Assembly: GCF_000721265.1 (NCBI RefSeq)
Contig: NZ_JOFZ01000014.1
Span: 1 to 64,000 of the forward strand
Length of the DNA stretch: 64,000 bases
Reading direction: 5' to 3'
DNA from: Streptomyces sp. NRRL F-5126
Lineage (GTDB): Bacteria > Actinomycetota > Actinomycetes > Streptomycetales > Streptomycetaceae
The first letter of the stretch is position 1. Each line of letters opens with the position of its first letter. Both the position numbers and the translations under genes were made by a program. Below, piece by piece: positions 7,687 through 16,652 of the stretch. A model generated the notes under the pieces. That model made no database searches. It saw nothing but the letters and a program-made list of their open reading frames with translations, and was not told where the DNA came from.

Positions 7687-8646
7687 GTGGATCAACTGGA
7701 GATTCCCGAGGGGTTCGAAGAGCAGAAATGGCGATCACTGGTCCGTCGCGGCCGCCGGGACATGCGGACCAAAGGAATGGCCAACTTCAGTCTGGGAGAT
7801 ACGGCGCTCGAAATTTCACAGACGGACGGCTACGATGAGCAACGGGTGCGCAGCGTAACCAAACTGTGGGCGAGGCAGATCAATTGTCCCTATGAGCAAT
7901 TGGTCACATACCGGCGCGTTGCCGCCGCCTGGTCACCTGAGCATCGCCGCGAAGACGTCTGCTGGACCGTGCACCAAACGCTGGCCCCACAACCGAACCG
8001 GTTCGAACTGCTCGCCAAGGAGCCCTCGGACGACCTGGACGTCGAGGGTCTGGGCCGTTGGCACACCGACGCGGCTTCCCGTGCCCGGCAGAACCTGCCG
8101 GGCAGCCCCAGCGGCACCGAGGAGCGCATCGAGCACGTCAAGCACATGCTCCGCAAGACGCCGGAGGCGGCGGCAGCACTGAACGCGCTCTCGGATCGGC
8201 CCGACGTCATCGAGGCCGCCTTGGAGTACCCCACCTTCCGACGGGCGTACCGCGAGGCATCCGTCGCGCGCGGTAGCCGCCTGGCGCAACAGGCAGAGAC
8301 GGTAGCTCCGGAGCCGAGGCTGGCACCTGATACCCCGGCGAGCAAAGGCACCGCGGAAGGGCACACGGCATCGGAGGAGGAATCCCCGCCGTTGGCTGAC
8401 GTGCGTACAACGCCGTCCTCGGTGCTGCGCGCGATCGGGCTGAGCACCAACTTCGCGGTGGCCATGCAGAGGGCCGTCATCGACCTGCGCGACGAGATGC
8501 TGACCACTGAGGACGAAGCAGCGCTCACCGAGAGCATCCGGCGCGTACGCGCAGTCTGCGACTGGTGCGAGCACGTGGTCACCACAGGACAGACGGACAT
8601 GGACGAGGGGCTCGCCCGGCTCCTGGGAAGTCAGGACGAGCGATGA
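7687..8646 (+). CDS. DUF6192-like protein, probable DNA-binding protein of Streptomyces
   Basis: The GTG at 7687 (ACGGAG upstream) gives 319 residues. From memory the layout matches DUF6192 proteins. A start segment on W..LV.RGR is followed by FSLGDTALEI, then TYRRVAAAWSPEHRREDVCWTVHQTL, an EERIEHVKHML segment, and a C-terminal helical region ending DEGLARLL. The FSLGD/ParB-like helical arrangement suggests DNA binding, but no role is established here. The stop overlaps the start of the next gene (ATGA), marking a two-gene unit. The middle (residues 210-245) is low in complexity and probably a linker. Confidence 0.7.
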   Translation: MDQLEIPEGFEEQKWRSLVRRGRRDMRTKGMANFSLGDTALEISQTDGYDEQRVRSVTKLWARQINCPYEQLVTYRRVAAAWSPEHRREDVCWTVHQTLAPQPNRFELLAKEPSDDLDVEGLGRWHTDAASRARQNLPGSPSGTEERIEHVKHMLRKTPEAAAALNALSDRPDVIEAALEYPTFRRAYREASVARGSRLAQQAETVAPEPRLAPDTPASKGTAEGHTASEEESPPLADVRTTPSSVLRAIGLSTNFAVAMQRAVIDLRDEMLTTEDEAALTESIRRVRAVCDWCEHVVTTGQTDMDEGLARLLGSQDER

Positions 8647-9086
8647 ACTCACCAAGGCGCAGGCGCGCCCCGTCCGACCTCGGCCCGGAGCTGTGGGATC
8701 TCGTCGTGGATGCCGGCGATGACGGGATGGAGCGGGAGAAGGCGCTGGAGTACATGAGCCCCGCTCAGTTCGATGTCGCGAAGGCATGGGATCGGGACGT
8801 GCTGTGCACGCTCAATCAGGAGTGCTTCCTGTACGCCCTGGGCCGCTACTACGTCACCCAGGACGTGGAGTTGGCGATTCTGGCGCTCAGCCGGGAGGTC
8901 GCTCTCCTGCATGGCCGGGCAGTGCGCCTCCACGTCAGCGCCATCCAGCCACTGCCGCCACAGGCACAGAACGACCCGCGTGTGCGCATCGCCCGATCGG
9001 CGCTGACCGAGATCATCAACGCCGTCGCTTCGCTCCGCCGAGCGGGCTTCTCCATCGGCACGGCAGCCACTCACGCTGCTGATTGA
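8643..9086 (+). CDS. Small helical protein coupled to the DUF6192-like gene
   Basis: The 147-residue product is translated from an ATG that overlaps the preceding stop. Its N-terminal half (LGPELWDLVVDAGDDGMEREKAL) and the following LNQECFLYALGRYYVT look like a winged-helix arrangement. The second half is a long amphipathic helical stretch. It recalls the small proteins annotated RacP beside similar genes in Streptomyces; that resemblance is from memory and unverified. A DNA-binding partner of the upstream protein is the likeliest role. Confidence 0.6.
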   Translation: MNSPRRRRAPSDLGPELWDLVVDAGDDGMEREKALEYMSPAQFDVAKAWDRDVLCTLNQECFLYALGRYYVTQDVELAILALSREVALLHGRAVRLHVSAIQPLPPQAQNDPRVRIARSALTEIINAVASLRRAGFSIGTAATHAAD

Positions 9087-9276
9087 TCAACGCGGCAAGA
9101 GGATACCTGCGCGCCGAAGCCTCTCAGCGGCCTCGAAATGGTCCACTTTGAACGCTGCGGCCATCATCGTGTGGACGCACTCCCAACCACGGTGTCACGT
9201 CGTCCCCATGCACCTTGTCGACCCGAGGTGCGCAATTACCACGCACCGAAATGGCGTGTGCCCATACCCTCGCACC

Positions 9277-10089
9277 ATGACGACCACATCTGAGGAAGAT
9301 CAGTACATCAGACGGGTTCTTGCGCTACTGGACCGCGCCAAGGCGTACCAAAACCTCACCGAATCCGACTCCAAGGAGTGGCAGGTGCAGCCCGGCAGTG
9401 CCCTCGCCGGGGACGACGCCAAAACCGACCCCTACCAGGTTTCCCACAACGCGTGGATCGCCCTGACCGTGGCGGTGGACCATCTCCACTGCTTCCGCTC
9501 TACGTTCGCCAGCAGCCCGCGGGACGATTCGGTTTCGATCACGCTCCACACCCACGGGCAGTACTCGCTGCTACGCGGCGCCTTCGAAAACAGCGCTCGT
9601 GCGGTATGGATGCTCGGACCCTCGCAGCGGCTCGTACGTGTACAGCGACGGCTGTGCATGCAGGCGGCCGAGAACAAGAACTCCGACCGTATGAACGGAC
9701 TACTGAAGCAGCAGCCCAGGTGCCCTCTGAATGTAAGAATGCAGCAATTGACTGACCTCGTCGTCAAGGCAGGAACGAAGCCCGACGACGCCAAGCAGGC
9801 CCTCAAGCCAGCAACGTACTCGGAGATCGTGCGCGAAGCAGGGGCTCTGGCCTCGATGCAGGGCACCGAAGCCGAGGTCGTGTGGAGCAGTTGCAGCTCG
9901 CTGGCACACGGCGATGTCTACAGCACGTTCAGCGTCTTGGAGCACGACATCGTCGACACTCAAGGACGCGTGAACCTTACGAAGATCACTAGTTCACCCA
10001 AGGTGCTGTTCTGGGCCACAGACCGAACTATCGCGATGATGCGACACGGCTTCGAACTGTTCAAAAAGCGTGCCGCCCGTCATCACTGA
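9277..10089 (+). CDS. Hypothetical protein, all-helical
   Basis: I do not recognise the family. The 270-residue protein is rich in helix-forming segments with conserved-looking blocks (NAWIALTVAVDHLHCFR, RGAFENSARAVWMLGPSQRLVRVQRR, WSSCSSLAHGD). It has no signal peptide or membrane segment. The ATG at 9277 follows a clear change in base composition and is preferred over the longer frame from 9148. It stands alone, with 190 bases before it and an apparently degenerate stretch after it. The SSLAHGD-type block resembles uncharacterised actinobacterial proteins found near mobile DNA. Confidence 0.65.
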   Translation: MTTTSEEDQYIRRVLALLDRAKAYQNLTESDSKEWQVQPGSALAGDDAKTDPYQVSHNAWIALTVAVDHLHCFRSTFASSPRDDSVSITLHTHGQYSLLRGAFENSARAVWMLGPSQRLVRVQRRLCMQAAENKNSDRMNGLLKQQPRCPLNVRMQQLTDLVVKAGTKPDDAKQALKPATYSEIVREAGALASMQGTEAEVVWSSCSSLAHGDVYSTFSVLEHDIVDTQGRVNLTKITSSPKVLFWATDRTIAMMRHGFELFKKRAARHH

Positions 10090-10280
10090 CGCGGGAACCG
10101 GTACGACGGTCTCAGGGGTTGGTGTTGGTCGCCAAGCCGATGACAAGCTGAGGCCAGGGCACATCCGGGGCACATGAGCCCGGGAAACTGCGTTGACCCG
10201 TGGGAACTACCAAGACGAGTTTCCGCAGGTCAACACACATTTCCGTGCGAAGCCCCAGGTCAGGGCCACGCTGCCGCCAA

Positions 10281-10358
10281 TCGCTCCACGAGTGGCAGGA
10301 CTTCTCGAAGCGGCTGCACGAGGCGGGGCACCAGCCGTACTGCCTGGTGTGGCCCTGA
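10281..10358 (+). pseudogene. Possible 3' remnant of an unidentified gene
   Basis: A 25-codon frame ending in TGA at 10358 encodes a clean helical C terminus (LHEWQDFSKRLHEAGH, then QPYCLVWP and stop) with good codon use. There is no start and no continuation upstream. It lies inside an otherwise weak stretch between two genes and overlaps the open 5' extension of the DUF6461-like gene. It may be the tail of a deleted gene. I cannot name the parent. Confidence 0.3.
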
Positions 10359-10399
10359 GCGGGCCGCGCCGCGCGAGCACACCCGGCGGGATCGCGTGG

Positions 10400-11041
10400 A
10401 TGGGCGCACACGCCACGACGGACAAGCGTGCCGGCCTGCCCGGGATGCTCGGCGGAATCTCACTCACGTGCGCCCGCGGCGTCGACGCGGACGAGTTCCT
10501 CATCGCGCTCGGCGCCGACTTCGACGAGCTCGCCGAGCGCATCCCGTACAAGGACCTCACCCGGCGGTTGGGACGCCTGGACAAGCCCTCGCCCCACGTC
10601 AACGCCGTCATGTACGGGACGTGCGGTGACTGGGTCCACGTGCTGGAGGACTGGGGTATGGCGACATGGGCAACCGGCTACCGAAAGGTGGACTCCATGC
10701 GGCCCGGCCCGGACGAGGAGGTCGTCTGCGCAACGATGAACTGGTGGAGTCCCCCGCAAACGATCATCCATGCGCCGGGCGACGGCCACGCCTGGCGGGC
10801 CGAGTTCGGAGAGGACACCGGCCGGGCGTCCGCCCTGGATGCGGCACTCCAAGCGGCGGGCGCGGTGTTCCCGTCCATCGGGGACACGGACGAAGCCACG
10901 GTGGCGGCGTACCACGAGGAGCACGGGGAACGCCTCCCCTCCGCCGTGTTCACAGCCGTCGGCGCCTACTGCGGCCTGTCCATCGACTCCGCGGCTGTCC
11001 AGGCCGGCGAACTGCCGTCGCTCCTGATCCCCATGGCCTGA
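10400..11041 (+). CDS. DUF6461-like protein
   Basis: From the ATG at 10400 the product has 213 residues. The order of motifs fits DUF6461 as I remember it: ISLTCARGVDADEFLIALGAD at the start, YGTCGDWVHVLEDWGMATW in the middle, then a WRAEF strand pair and a C-terminal helical block (AVGAYCGLSID). These proteins are common but uncharacterised in streptomycetes. The open frame extends upstream to 10193, but that part looks non-coding. No ribosome-binding site stands out, so the start is uncertain and the 5' end may be damaged. Confidence 0.65.
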   Translation: MGAHATTDKRAGLPGMLGGISLTCARGVDADEFLIALGADFDELAERIPYKDLTRRLGRLDKPSPHVNAVMYGTCGDWVHVLEDWGMATWATGYRKVDSMRPGPDEEVVCATMNWWSPPQTIIHAPGDGHAWRAEFGEDTGRASALDAALQAAGAVFPSIGDTDEATVAAYHEEHGERLPSAVFTAVGAYCGLSIDSAAVQAGELPSLLIPMA

Positions 11042-11114
11042 CGGGGCTGCCTGCCGAGGGCACCGCTCCCCCCAGGTCGCGCCGGGGGCACATCACGAAG
11101 GACTGGCATCCCCT

Positions 11115-11134
11115 TGGTACAGCCTGCTGTACCA
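11115..11134. promoter_or_regulatory. Perfect 20-base palindrome, putative operator of the ABC operon
   Basis: Arms TGGTACAGC and GCTGTACCA are perfect complements with a 2-base centre. The site lies 85 bases before the ATG of the small membrane gene that opens the ABC exporter operon. The form suits a dimeric PadR, TetR, GntR or MarR repressor. No such regulator gene is adjacent in the window. Confidence 0.6.
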
Positions 11135-11218
11135 CCGATCGGGCTGCTTACGGGATCGGATCGAAGGGCGCCGCTCCCTAGCGTCGATGTCATCGCACAC
11201 GTCGCTGAAGGAGTCCTC

Positions 11219-11461
11219 ATGACGCACACCGATCCCTACCGTCTCACCCCTGGTGGCAAGCGGGACGACGCACCGGAGCGGACCGGTGGCGGTGCGGGCG
11301 TGGTTCGCGCGCTGCTGTGGGTGGTGCTCGTCGTCAGCGTGGTCGGGAACACCGTGGCATCGGCCGTCGGGGGCGGTACGGGCGTGCATCTGGCCGCCGG
11401 TGCGGTCACCGTGCTGTGCGCCGCTCTGCTGGTCGTGGGGCGCGTGCGGAGGAACCGGTGA
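11219..11461 (+). CDS. Small two-helix membrane protein
   Basis: The 80-residue product has two hydrophobic helices (about residues 29-50 and 55-74) joined by a Gly-rich turn, with a basic C terminus. AAGGAG lies seven bases before the ATG. The stop overlaps the GTG of the ATPase gene (GTGA), so it belongs to the exporter operon. It may be an accessory subunit or a small inner-membrane partner. No family recognised. Confidence 0.75.
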   Translation: MTHTDPYRLTPGGKRDDAPERTGGGAGVVRALLWVVLVVSVVGNTVASAVGGGTGVHLAAGAVTVLCAALLVVGRVRRNR

Positions 11462-12270
11462 GCGGCTGGGGGTTCGGGGGCTTCGGGCGTGGGGCCGCCG
11501 TGCGGACGGCCGAGGCAGCGCGGCCTGCCGTACGGCCGGAGGCCGCGGCGGACGGGCCCGCCGTCGCGTTGAGCCAGGTCAGCAAGGTGTACGGGGGCGG
11601 CGTCCGGGCCCTGGACGATGTGTCGCTGACCGTGTGGCCGGGTGCGTTCGTCGCCGTGATGGGGCCGTCCGGCTCGGGCAAGAGCACGTTGATGCACTGC
11701 GCGGCCGGTCTTGACTCGCCCACGTCGGGCAGCGTGCGGATCGACGGGCACGAGATCGCCGGGCTCGACGAGACACGCCGCACCGAACTGCGGCGCGACC
11801 GCGTCGGGTTCGTGTTCCAGGCGTACAACCTGATCCCGTCGCTGACCATCGCGGACAACATCACGCTGCCGCTGCGCCTTGCGGGCCGGGGCCCGGACCG
11901 TGAGTGGGTGCGTGCGCTGGTCGAGCGTGTCGGGATCGCCGACTGCCTCGACCGCCGGCCGGCCGAGCTGTCCGGCGGCCAGCAGCAACGGGCCGCCGTC
12001 GTGCGCGCCCTGGCGGCCAGGCCCGCGGTGGTGTTCGCGGACGAGCCGACCGGGGCGCTCGACCTGCACAGCGCCCGCCAGGTCCTGCAACTGCTGCGCG
12101 GGCTCGTCGACGAGTTCGGGCAGACCGTCGTGATGGTCACCCACGACCCGGCGGCCGCGGCCTGGGCCCACCACGCCGTGGTGATGGCGGACGGCCGGGT
12201 GGTCGAGGCGCTCGACGCGCCGACCGCCGCCTCGCTCGCCGACCGGCTCATCGCGCTCGGGGGACGCTGA
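11458..12270 (+). CDS. ABC transporter ATP-binding protein, MacB/LolD type
   Basis: The 270-residue ATPase has Walker A GPSGSGKST near residue 66, the Q-loop in FVFQAYNLIPSLT, the signature LSGGQQQR, Walker B VVFADEPTGALD and the switch histidine in VTHD. The Gly/Ala-rich first 38 residues precede the domain and may be a start artefact or a linker. The family energises FtsX-type permeases that export peptides, lipids or antibiotics. The permease gene follows three bases downstream. Confidence 0.95.
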   Translation: MSGWGFGGFGRGAAVRTAEAARPAVRPEAAADGPAVALSQVSKVYGGGVRALDDVSLTVWPGAFVAVMGPSGSGKSTLMHCAAGLDSPTSGSVRIDGHEIAGLDETRRTELRRDRVGFVFQAYNLIPSLTIADNITLPLRLAGRGPDREWVRALVERVGIADCLDRRPAELSGGQQQRAAVVRALAARPAVVFADEPTGALDLHSARQVLQLLRGLVDEFGQTVVMVTHDPAAAAWAHHAVVMADGRVVEALDAPTAASLADRLIALGGR

Positions 12271-12273
12271 CTC

Positions 12274-14826
12274 ATGCTGCATCTCGCTCTGCGGATGGCC
12301 GCGCACAGGCTCACCGCGCTGATCGCCGTGGCGTGCGCGGTACTCGGCGGCGCCGCTCTGCTCACCGGGACGGGCGTGCTGGCCGAGTCGGGCCTGCGCT
12401 CCCACGTGCCGCCGGGCCGGCTCGGCGGCGCGGACGTGGTCGTCGCGGCCGACCAGGAGTTCCACCCGAGCGGTGACCTGCCGATCGCACTGCCGGAGCG
12501 CGCCACGCTCCCCGCCGGTCTCGTCGGCCGGCTCGGCAAGGTCGACGGGGTCACCGCGGCTGTCGGCGACATCGGGTTTCCCGCCGCGCTCGTCGATGCC
12601 CGCGGCCGTGTGCTGCCGGCCGAGGACCCCGGGGCCTCCGGCCATGGCTGGTCGTCGACCGCGCTGCTGCCGAAGCCGCGGATCGAGGGCCACAGGCCGT
12701 CCGGAGCAGGCGAGGTCGCCGTACCCGCCTCGGCCGGTTTCCGGGTGGGCGAACGGGTCCGTGTCGTCACCGGGGACAGCGCGCGCAAGCCGTCCTCCTC
12801 CTACCTGGTGTCCGCCGTCGTGGACGCGCCCGGCGCCGGCGTCTACTTCGCGGACGGCACCGCGCGGCGGCTGTCGGGCCGCGAGGACGGGCCGCGGGCC
12901 GGGACGGTCGACCTGATCGGCCTGCGTGCCGCGCCAGGCGCCGCGGACTCCGTGGCGGCGGCGGTTCGCGAGCGGGTGGCGGGCACGGACCCGGTGGCGG
13001 GCCGGGACCTGAAGGTACTCACCGGCGAGGACCGCGGTACGGCCGTCGCCCCAGGGCTGAGCGCCGCGCGTTCCCTGCTGCTCCTGCTGGCGGGTTCGCT
13101 CGCCGGGATCCTGCTGATGGTCATCGGCTTCGTCACCGCGGGCGCGCTGAGCGCGTCGATCGCCGGGCAGCGCCGCGACCTCGCGCTGATGCGCGCCGTC
13201 GGCGCCACGCCGCGGCAGATCCGCCGCCTCGCCGCCTTCCAGGCCTCGGCGCTCACGGTCGCCGCCGCCGTGCCCGGCATCGCTCTCGGCTACCTGCTGG
13301 CGGGGAGTTTCTCGCAGGTACTCGTCGACCGTGACGTCCTCCCGCCCGGACTGCCGCTCACCGTCAGCCCGTTGCCCGCGCTCGCCACCCTCGTGCTGAT
13401 GCTCGCCGCCGTGCAGGTGTCCGCACGCTGCGCGGCCTGGCGCACGTCCAGGCTGCCTGCCACCGAGGCGGTCGCCGAGTCACGCAGCGAGCCGCGCACA
13501 CCCTCCCGCGCCAGGACGCTGACCGGCCTGCTGCTGATCGCGGCCGCGACCGCCTCGGCGGTCACCCCGCTGCTGGTGCGCACCGCGCTGGGCGCCACGT
13601 CCGCGTCCATCGCGGGCATCGTGGCCGCGATCGGTCTGGCCCTCGCGGGCCCCGCACTCGTCAAGTCCGCGGGCGGGGCGGCACTGCGGCGCATGCGGCC
13701 CGGAGCATCCGCGCCGAACTGGCTGGCGGTGTCGGGTCTGCGCGCGCACGCCCTGCGGTTCTCCGGGGTCATCAGCCCCCTGGCCATGGGCATCGTCTTC
13801 GTACTGACGTACACGATGACGCAGACGACGGTGCTGGCGGCGACGCGGCAGGACGTACGGGCCGGCTCACTCGCCCAGTACACACTGAGCGCGCCGCGGC
13901 TCGGCGGGGTGCCCGCGGACACGCTGCCGACCGTACGGCGGCTGCCGGGGGTGGTGGCCGCGGAGCCCGTCACCTCCACCACCGCGGTGTGGCAGTACCA
14001 GCAGTTCGGCGAGACAACGAGCGAGTCGGCGTCCGCGATGATCCTGCCGCCGGGTGCGGCCGGTGTGCTCGATCTCGACGTGCGGGAGGGGGATTTGACG
14101 CGCCTGAAAGGTGCCACGGTAGCCGTGAGCAGCGCGGTCGCCGGTGCACGCGGTGCCGAGCCGGGAAGGCGAGTGCGGCTGCTCCTCGGGGACGGCGCGC
14201 GGGTGACGGCCCGGGTCGTCGCCGTCTACGGCCGGGGTCTCGGCTTCGGCCCGCTGGTCCTGTCCCGGGATCTGGCCGCGGGGCACACCACCGTGGCCGC
14301 GGCGCAGAGCGTTCTGGTGAGGACCGACGGCAGGCCGGCGACCGAGGACGCGCTCGCCGCGCTGGCCGGGAAGCGTTCCGGCCTGGTCCTGTCGGGAGCG
14401 GGTGCGGGGGCCGGTGCGGGGCAGCACACACCGCCCGAGGTGTGGATCAACCTGGCCGTCATCGTGGTCCTGCTCGCCTACCTGCTGCTCTCCATCGCCA
14501 ACAAGCTGGTCACGGCCACCGTCCAGCGGCGCACCGAGATCGCCGCGCTGCGTCTGGTGGGGACGACGCCCGGTCAGGTGCGCGCGATGATGCGCCGCGA
14601 GGCCGCGATGATCGCCGCGATGGCGTGCGGGGCGGGTCTTGTGGTGTCGGCCGTGCCGCTGGCGCTGCTGGGGCAGGGGTTCCTGGGCCGGCCATGGCCC
14701 GCGGGCCCCGCCTGGCTGCTGCCGGTCGCCGTCGTCGTCCTCACCGCGACGTCCTTCGTCACCATCGAGATCCCCACCCGGCGGGCCCTGCGCACCCCGC
14801 CGGCCGAGGCACTGCGCGCACCGTGA
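12274..14826 (+). CDS. FtsX-like ABC transporter permease
   Basis: This 850-residue permease has an N-terminal membrane helix (about 12-36) and a large extracytoplasmic region. Two FtsX cores follow: one near residues 268-390 with the RDLALMRAVGATPRQIRRL coupling segment, and one near 730-850 with RTEIAALRLVGTTPGQVRAM. A central helical block joins them, and a second extracellular domain lies near 540-690. The two-core layout is usual for actinomycete exporters that work with one MacB-like ATPase. The substrate is unknown. A hairpin downstream probably ends the transcript. Confidence 0.93.
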   Translation: MLHLALRMAAHRLTALIAVACAVLGGAALLTGTGVLAESGLRSHVPPGRLGGADVVVAADQEFHPSGDLPIALPERATLPAGLVGRLGKVDGVTAAVGDIGFPAALVDARGRVLPAEDPGASGHGWSSTALLPKPRIEGHRPSGAGEVAVPASAGFRVGERVRVVTGDSARKPSSSYLVSAVVDAPGAGVYFADGTARRLSGREDGPRAGTVDLIGLRAAPGAADSVAAAVRERVAGTDPVAGRDLKVLTGEDRGTAVAPGLSAARSLLLLLAGSLAGILLMVIGFVTAGALSASIAGQRRDLALMRAVGATPRQIRRLAAFQASALTVAAAVPGIALGYLLAGSFSQVLVDRDVLPPGLPLTVSPLPALATLVLMLAAVQVSARCAAWRTSRLPATEAVAESRSEPRTPSRARTLTGLLLIAAATASAVTPLLVRTALGATSASIAGIVAAIGLALAGPALVKSAGGAALRRMRPGASAPNWLAVSGLRAHALRFSGVISPLAMGIVFVLTYTMTQTTVLAATRQDVRAGSLAQYTLSAPRLGGVPADTLPTVRRLPGVVAAEPVTSTTAVWQYQQFGETTSESASAMILPPGAAGVLDLDVREGDLTRLKGATVAVSSAVAGARGAEPGRRVRLLLGDGARVTARVVAVYGRGLGFGPLVLSRDLAAGHTTVAAAQSVLVRTDGRPATEDALAALAGKRSGLVLSGAGAGAGAGQHTPPEVWINLAVIVVLLAYLLLSIANKLVTATVQRRTEIAALRLVGTTPGQVRAMMRREAAMIAAMACGAGLVVSAVPLALLGQGFLGRPWPAGPAWLLPVAVVVLTATSFVTIEIPTRRALRTPPAEALRAP

Positions 14827-14882
14827 GGGCGCACCGTGAGGGCAGGCGCCGCGGCGTCCCGGTGGCGGCCGCGGGCGTGGGG

Positions 14883-14912
14883 CGCCCGGCGCCCGGCGCA
14901 GGGCGCCGGGCG
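14883..14912. terminator. Bidirectional hairpin between convergent genes
   Basis: Ten perfect base pairs (CGCCCGGCGC / GCGCCGGGCG) with a 10-base loop lie between the permease stop (14826) and the dehydrogenase stop (14920). It could serve both transcripts. Confidence 0.65.
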
Positions 14913-14919
14913 TCAGGCG

Positions 14920-15966
14920 TCAGGCGTGCAGGTCGACCACGACCTTCACGTCGTCGCTCTTCTTCTGCAACGCATCCTTGAAGCCGCTCATGGGGACGCG
15001 CCGCGTGATGAGGCGCTCCAGCCAGGCGCGGTCGGCGCGGGCGAGCGCGTCGGCGGCCTGTTCGTATTGGCGGCGTGCGGCGTTGACCGTGCCGAACAGG
15101 ACGGCGTTCTCCAGCACCAGGCTCTTGTTGACCTCGTCGGTGCTGATGGGCACCGCGTGGGTGCCGCCGGAGATGCCCGCCAGGCAGATGACGGCGTTCG
15201 GGGCGATGACGTCGGTGAGTTCGAAGACCAGCGGCCCGTGACCCGTGCACTCGATGACCACGTCGGGGCGCAGGCCGGTGTCGCGGGCGTCCCCGGTGTG
15301 GAAGGTGGCGCCGAGGTCCGCCACAAGGCCCGGCTTCGGGCCGCTGTCGTTGAGGTCGAGCACGTGGACGTCGAGGCCGCGTTGCATGCCGAGCAGCGCG
15401 GCGAGCAGCCCGATGGGGCCCGCGCCGGTCACCAGGGCCGTGCGGGGCCGCCAGGACGCGCGGGAGAAGATGCGTTCCGTCTGCTCCCAGGCCTTGGCGA
15501 CGACGGACGTCGGCTCGAGCAGGACGCCGCAGTCGCCGAGCCCCGGGTCCACCTTGACGGCGAACTCCGGTTCCACACGCCAGCGTTCCGAGCCGTAGCC
15601 GCGTCGCTCCTTGATGCCGCGCTCGGTGTACTTCCCGTTGCGGCAGAAGTCCCACTCCCCGCGCGAGCAGGGCTCGCACGGTACGGGGTCGGGGCGCCGC
15701 ACGATGCCCACCACGCGGTCACCCTCGGCGAAGGAGCTGCCCTGCGGCGCCCGCAGCACCGTGCCGAGCGATTCGTGGCCGATCAGCAGCCGGTCCTCGC
15801 CGGGCGGGGGCGTGCCGTAGCCCTGGTGCACGATGTCGGCGTCCGTGCCGCAGATGCCCAGCAGGTCGCCCTGGACCAGCAGGGCGCCCTCCGCCTCCGC
15901 GGGCTCCGCCACGTCCTCGGCCCGCACCTGGCCCACGTCGCCGGGCACCACCGTGATCGCCTTCAT
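14920..15966 (-). CDS. Zinc-dependent MDR dehydrogenase, glucose 1-dehydrogenase-like
   Basis: From the ATG at 15966 (GAGGAAGG upstream) the product has 348 residues. It shows the MDR fold: catalytic zinc cysteine in GICGTDADI, GHESLGTV, a second zinc-type cluster CEPCSRGEWDFC, and the NAD(P) motif GAGPIGLLAAL near residue 190. The GKYTERGIKERRGYGSERWR stretch is characteristic of glucose 1-dehydrogenases related to the archaeal enzymes. These oxidise glucose or galactose to the lactone in the cytosol. It stands alone, convergent with the exporter operon. Other sugar or polyol substrates are possible. Confidence 0.83.
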   Translation of the reverse strand: MKAITVVPGDVGQVRAEDVAEPAEAEGALLVQGDLLGICGTDADIVHQGYGTPPPGEDRLLIGHESLGTVLRAPQGSSFAEGDRVVGIVRRPDPVPCEPCSRGEWDFCRNGKYTERGIKERRGYGSERWRVEPEFAVKVDPGLGDCGVLLEPTSVVAKAWEQTERIFSRASWRPRTALVTGAGPIGLLAALLGMQRGLDVHVLDLNDSGPKPGLVADLGATFHTGDARDTGLRPDVVIECTGHGPLVFELTDVIAPNAVICLAGISGGTHAVPISTDEVNKSLVLENAVLFGTVNAARRQYEQAADALARADRAWLERLITRRVPMSGFKDALQKKSDDVKVVVDLHA

Positions 15967-16126
15967 TCGTGCCGCCTTCCTCGCCCCGGGGTCTTCGGGT
16001 TCCGGCTTCCCGGGATCCCGCACCGCCACACCCGCGACGCGTCGCACCGGGCCATGCGCGCCGCGCCGTGCTCAGCGTCCAGCGTCACCGCTGCCGGGTG
16101 GGCACGCAAGCGCGGCGGGCGCCCGG

Positions 16127-16156
16127 CGGGTACCCGGGAGCTCTCGCGGGTACCCG
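16127..16156. promoter_or_regulatory. Twin palindromes 20 bases apart before the DUF190 gene
   Basis: The self-complementary decamer CGGGTACCCG occurs twice, at 16127-16136 and 16147-16156. The copies are exactly 20 bases apart, so both fall on the same face of the helix. They lie 140 bases before the DUF190 start and 160 bases upstream of the divergent dehydrogenase start. A paired operator is plausible; the regulator is unknown. Confidence 0.4.
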
Positions 16157-16295
16157 CAGCGGTGCCGCGGCGCCGTGCGGGAGCGGGACGCGGCTCGTAC
16201 GCTTGTGTCCGCGAATGCCGAAGGGTCGTGGCGCGGCAGCCCGGGGCCCGGGCGCCCTCGGCGAAGAGCCGCGGTGAGTCGCATCGGAGTGAGCC

Positions 16296-16652
16296 ATGAG
16301 CTTCCACACGCGAGAAGCGGTCCGCCTGACCGTCATGCTGGACGACACCGACGCCTGGCACCACAAGCCCATGTGCAGCGAGATCGTCCACCGGGCCCAC
16401 CGCGCGGGGCTGGCCGGCGCCTCGATCTTCCATGGCGTGGAGGGCTTCGGCGGGCGGCAGGTCGTCCACACGACCCGGCTGCTGTCCATGGCCGACGACC
16501 TCCCCGTGGCCGTGATCGTCGTGGACACCGATGAGCACGTCGAGGCGTTCCTGCCGCAGCTCGATGAACTCGGCATCGAGGGCCTGATCACCGTGGAGCC
16601 GGTCCGGGTCGTCTGCTTCGGCGACGATGACGAACAGGAGCCGAAGCGGTGA
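16296..16652 (+). CDS. DUF190 family protein
   Basis: The 118-residue protein has the DUF190 pattern: [42 protein letters not shown], then [24 protein letters not shown]. This is a ferredoxin-like fold distantly similar to PII/GlnK proteins. In many actinomycetes it sits beside fluoride-exporter (crcB) genes, but none is seen here. It probably binds a small ligand. Its partner in this organism is unknown. Confidence 0.88.
   Translation: MSFHTREAVRLTVMLDDTDAWHHKPMCSEIVHRAHRAGLAGASIFHGVEGFGGRQVVHTTRLLSMADDLPVAVIVVDTDEHVEAFLPQLDELGIEGLITVEPVRVVCFGDDDEQEPKR

Noticed and set aside
11236..12693. Long antisense frames opposite the ABC ATPase and permease
   Set aside because: High-GC antisense shadows. 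The plus-strand genes have complete family motifs and correct bias.
16127..16156. Insertion-sequence ends
   Set aside because: The two palindromes are 20 bases apart with no element between them.
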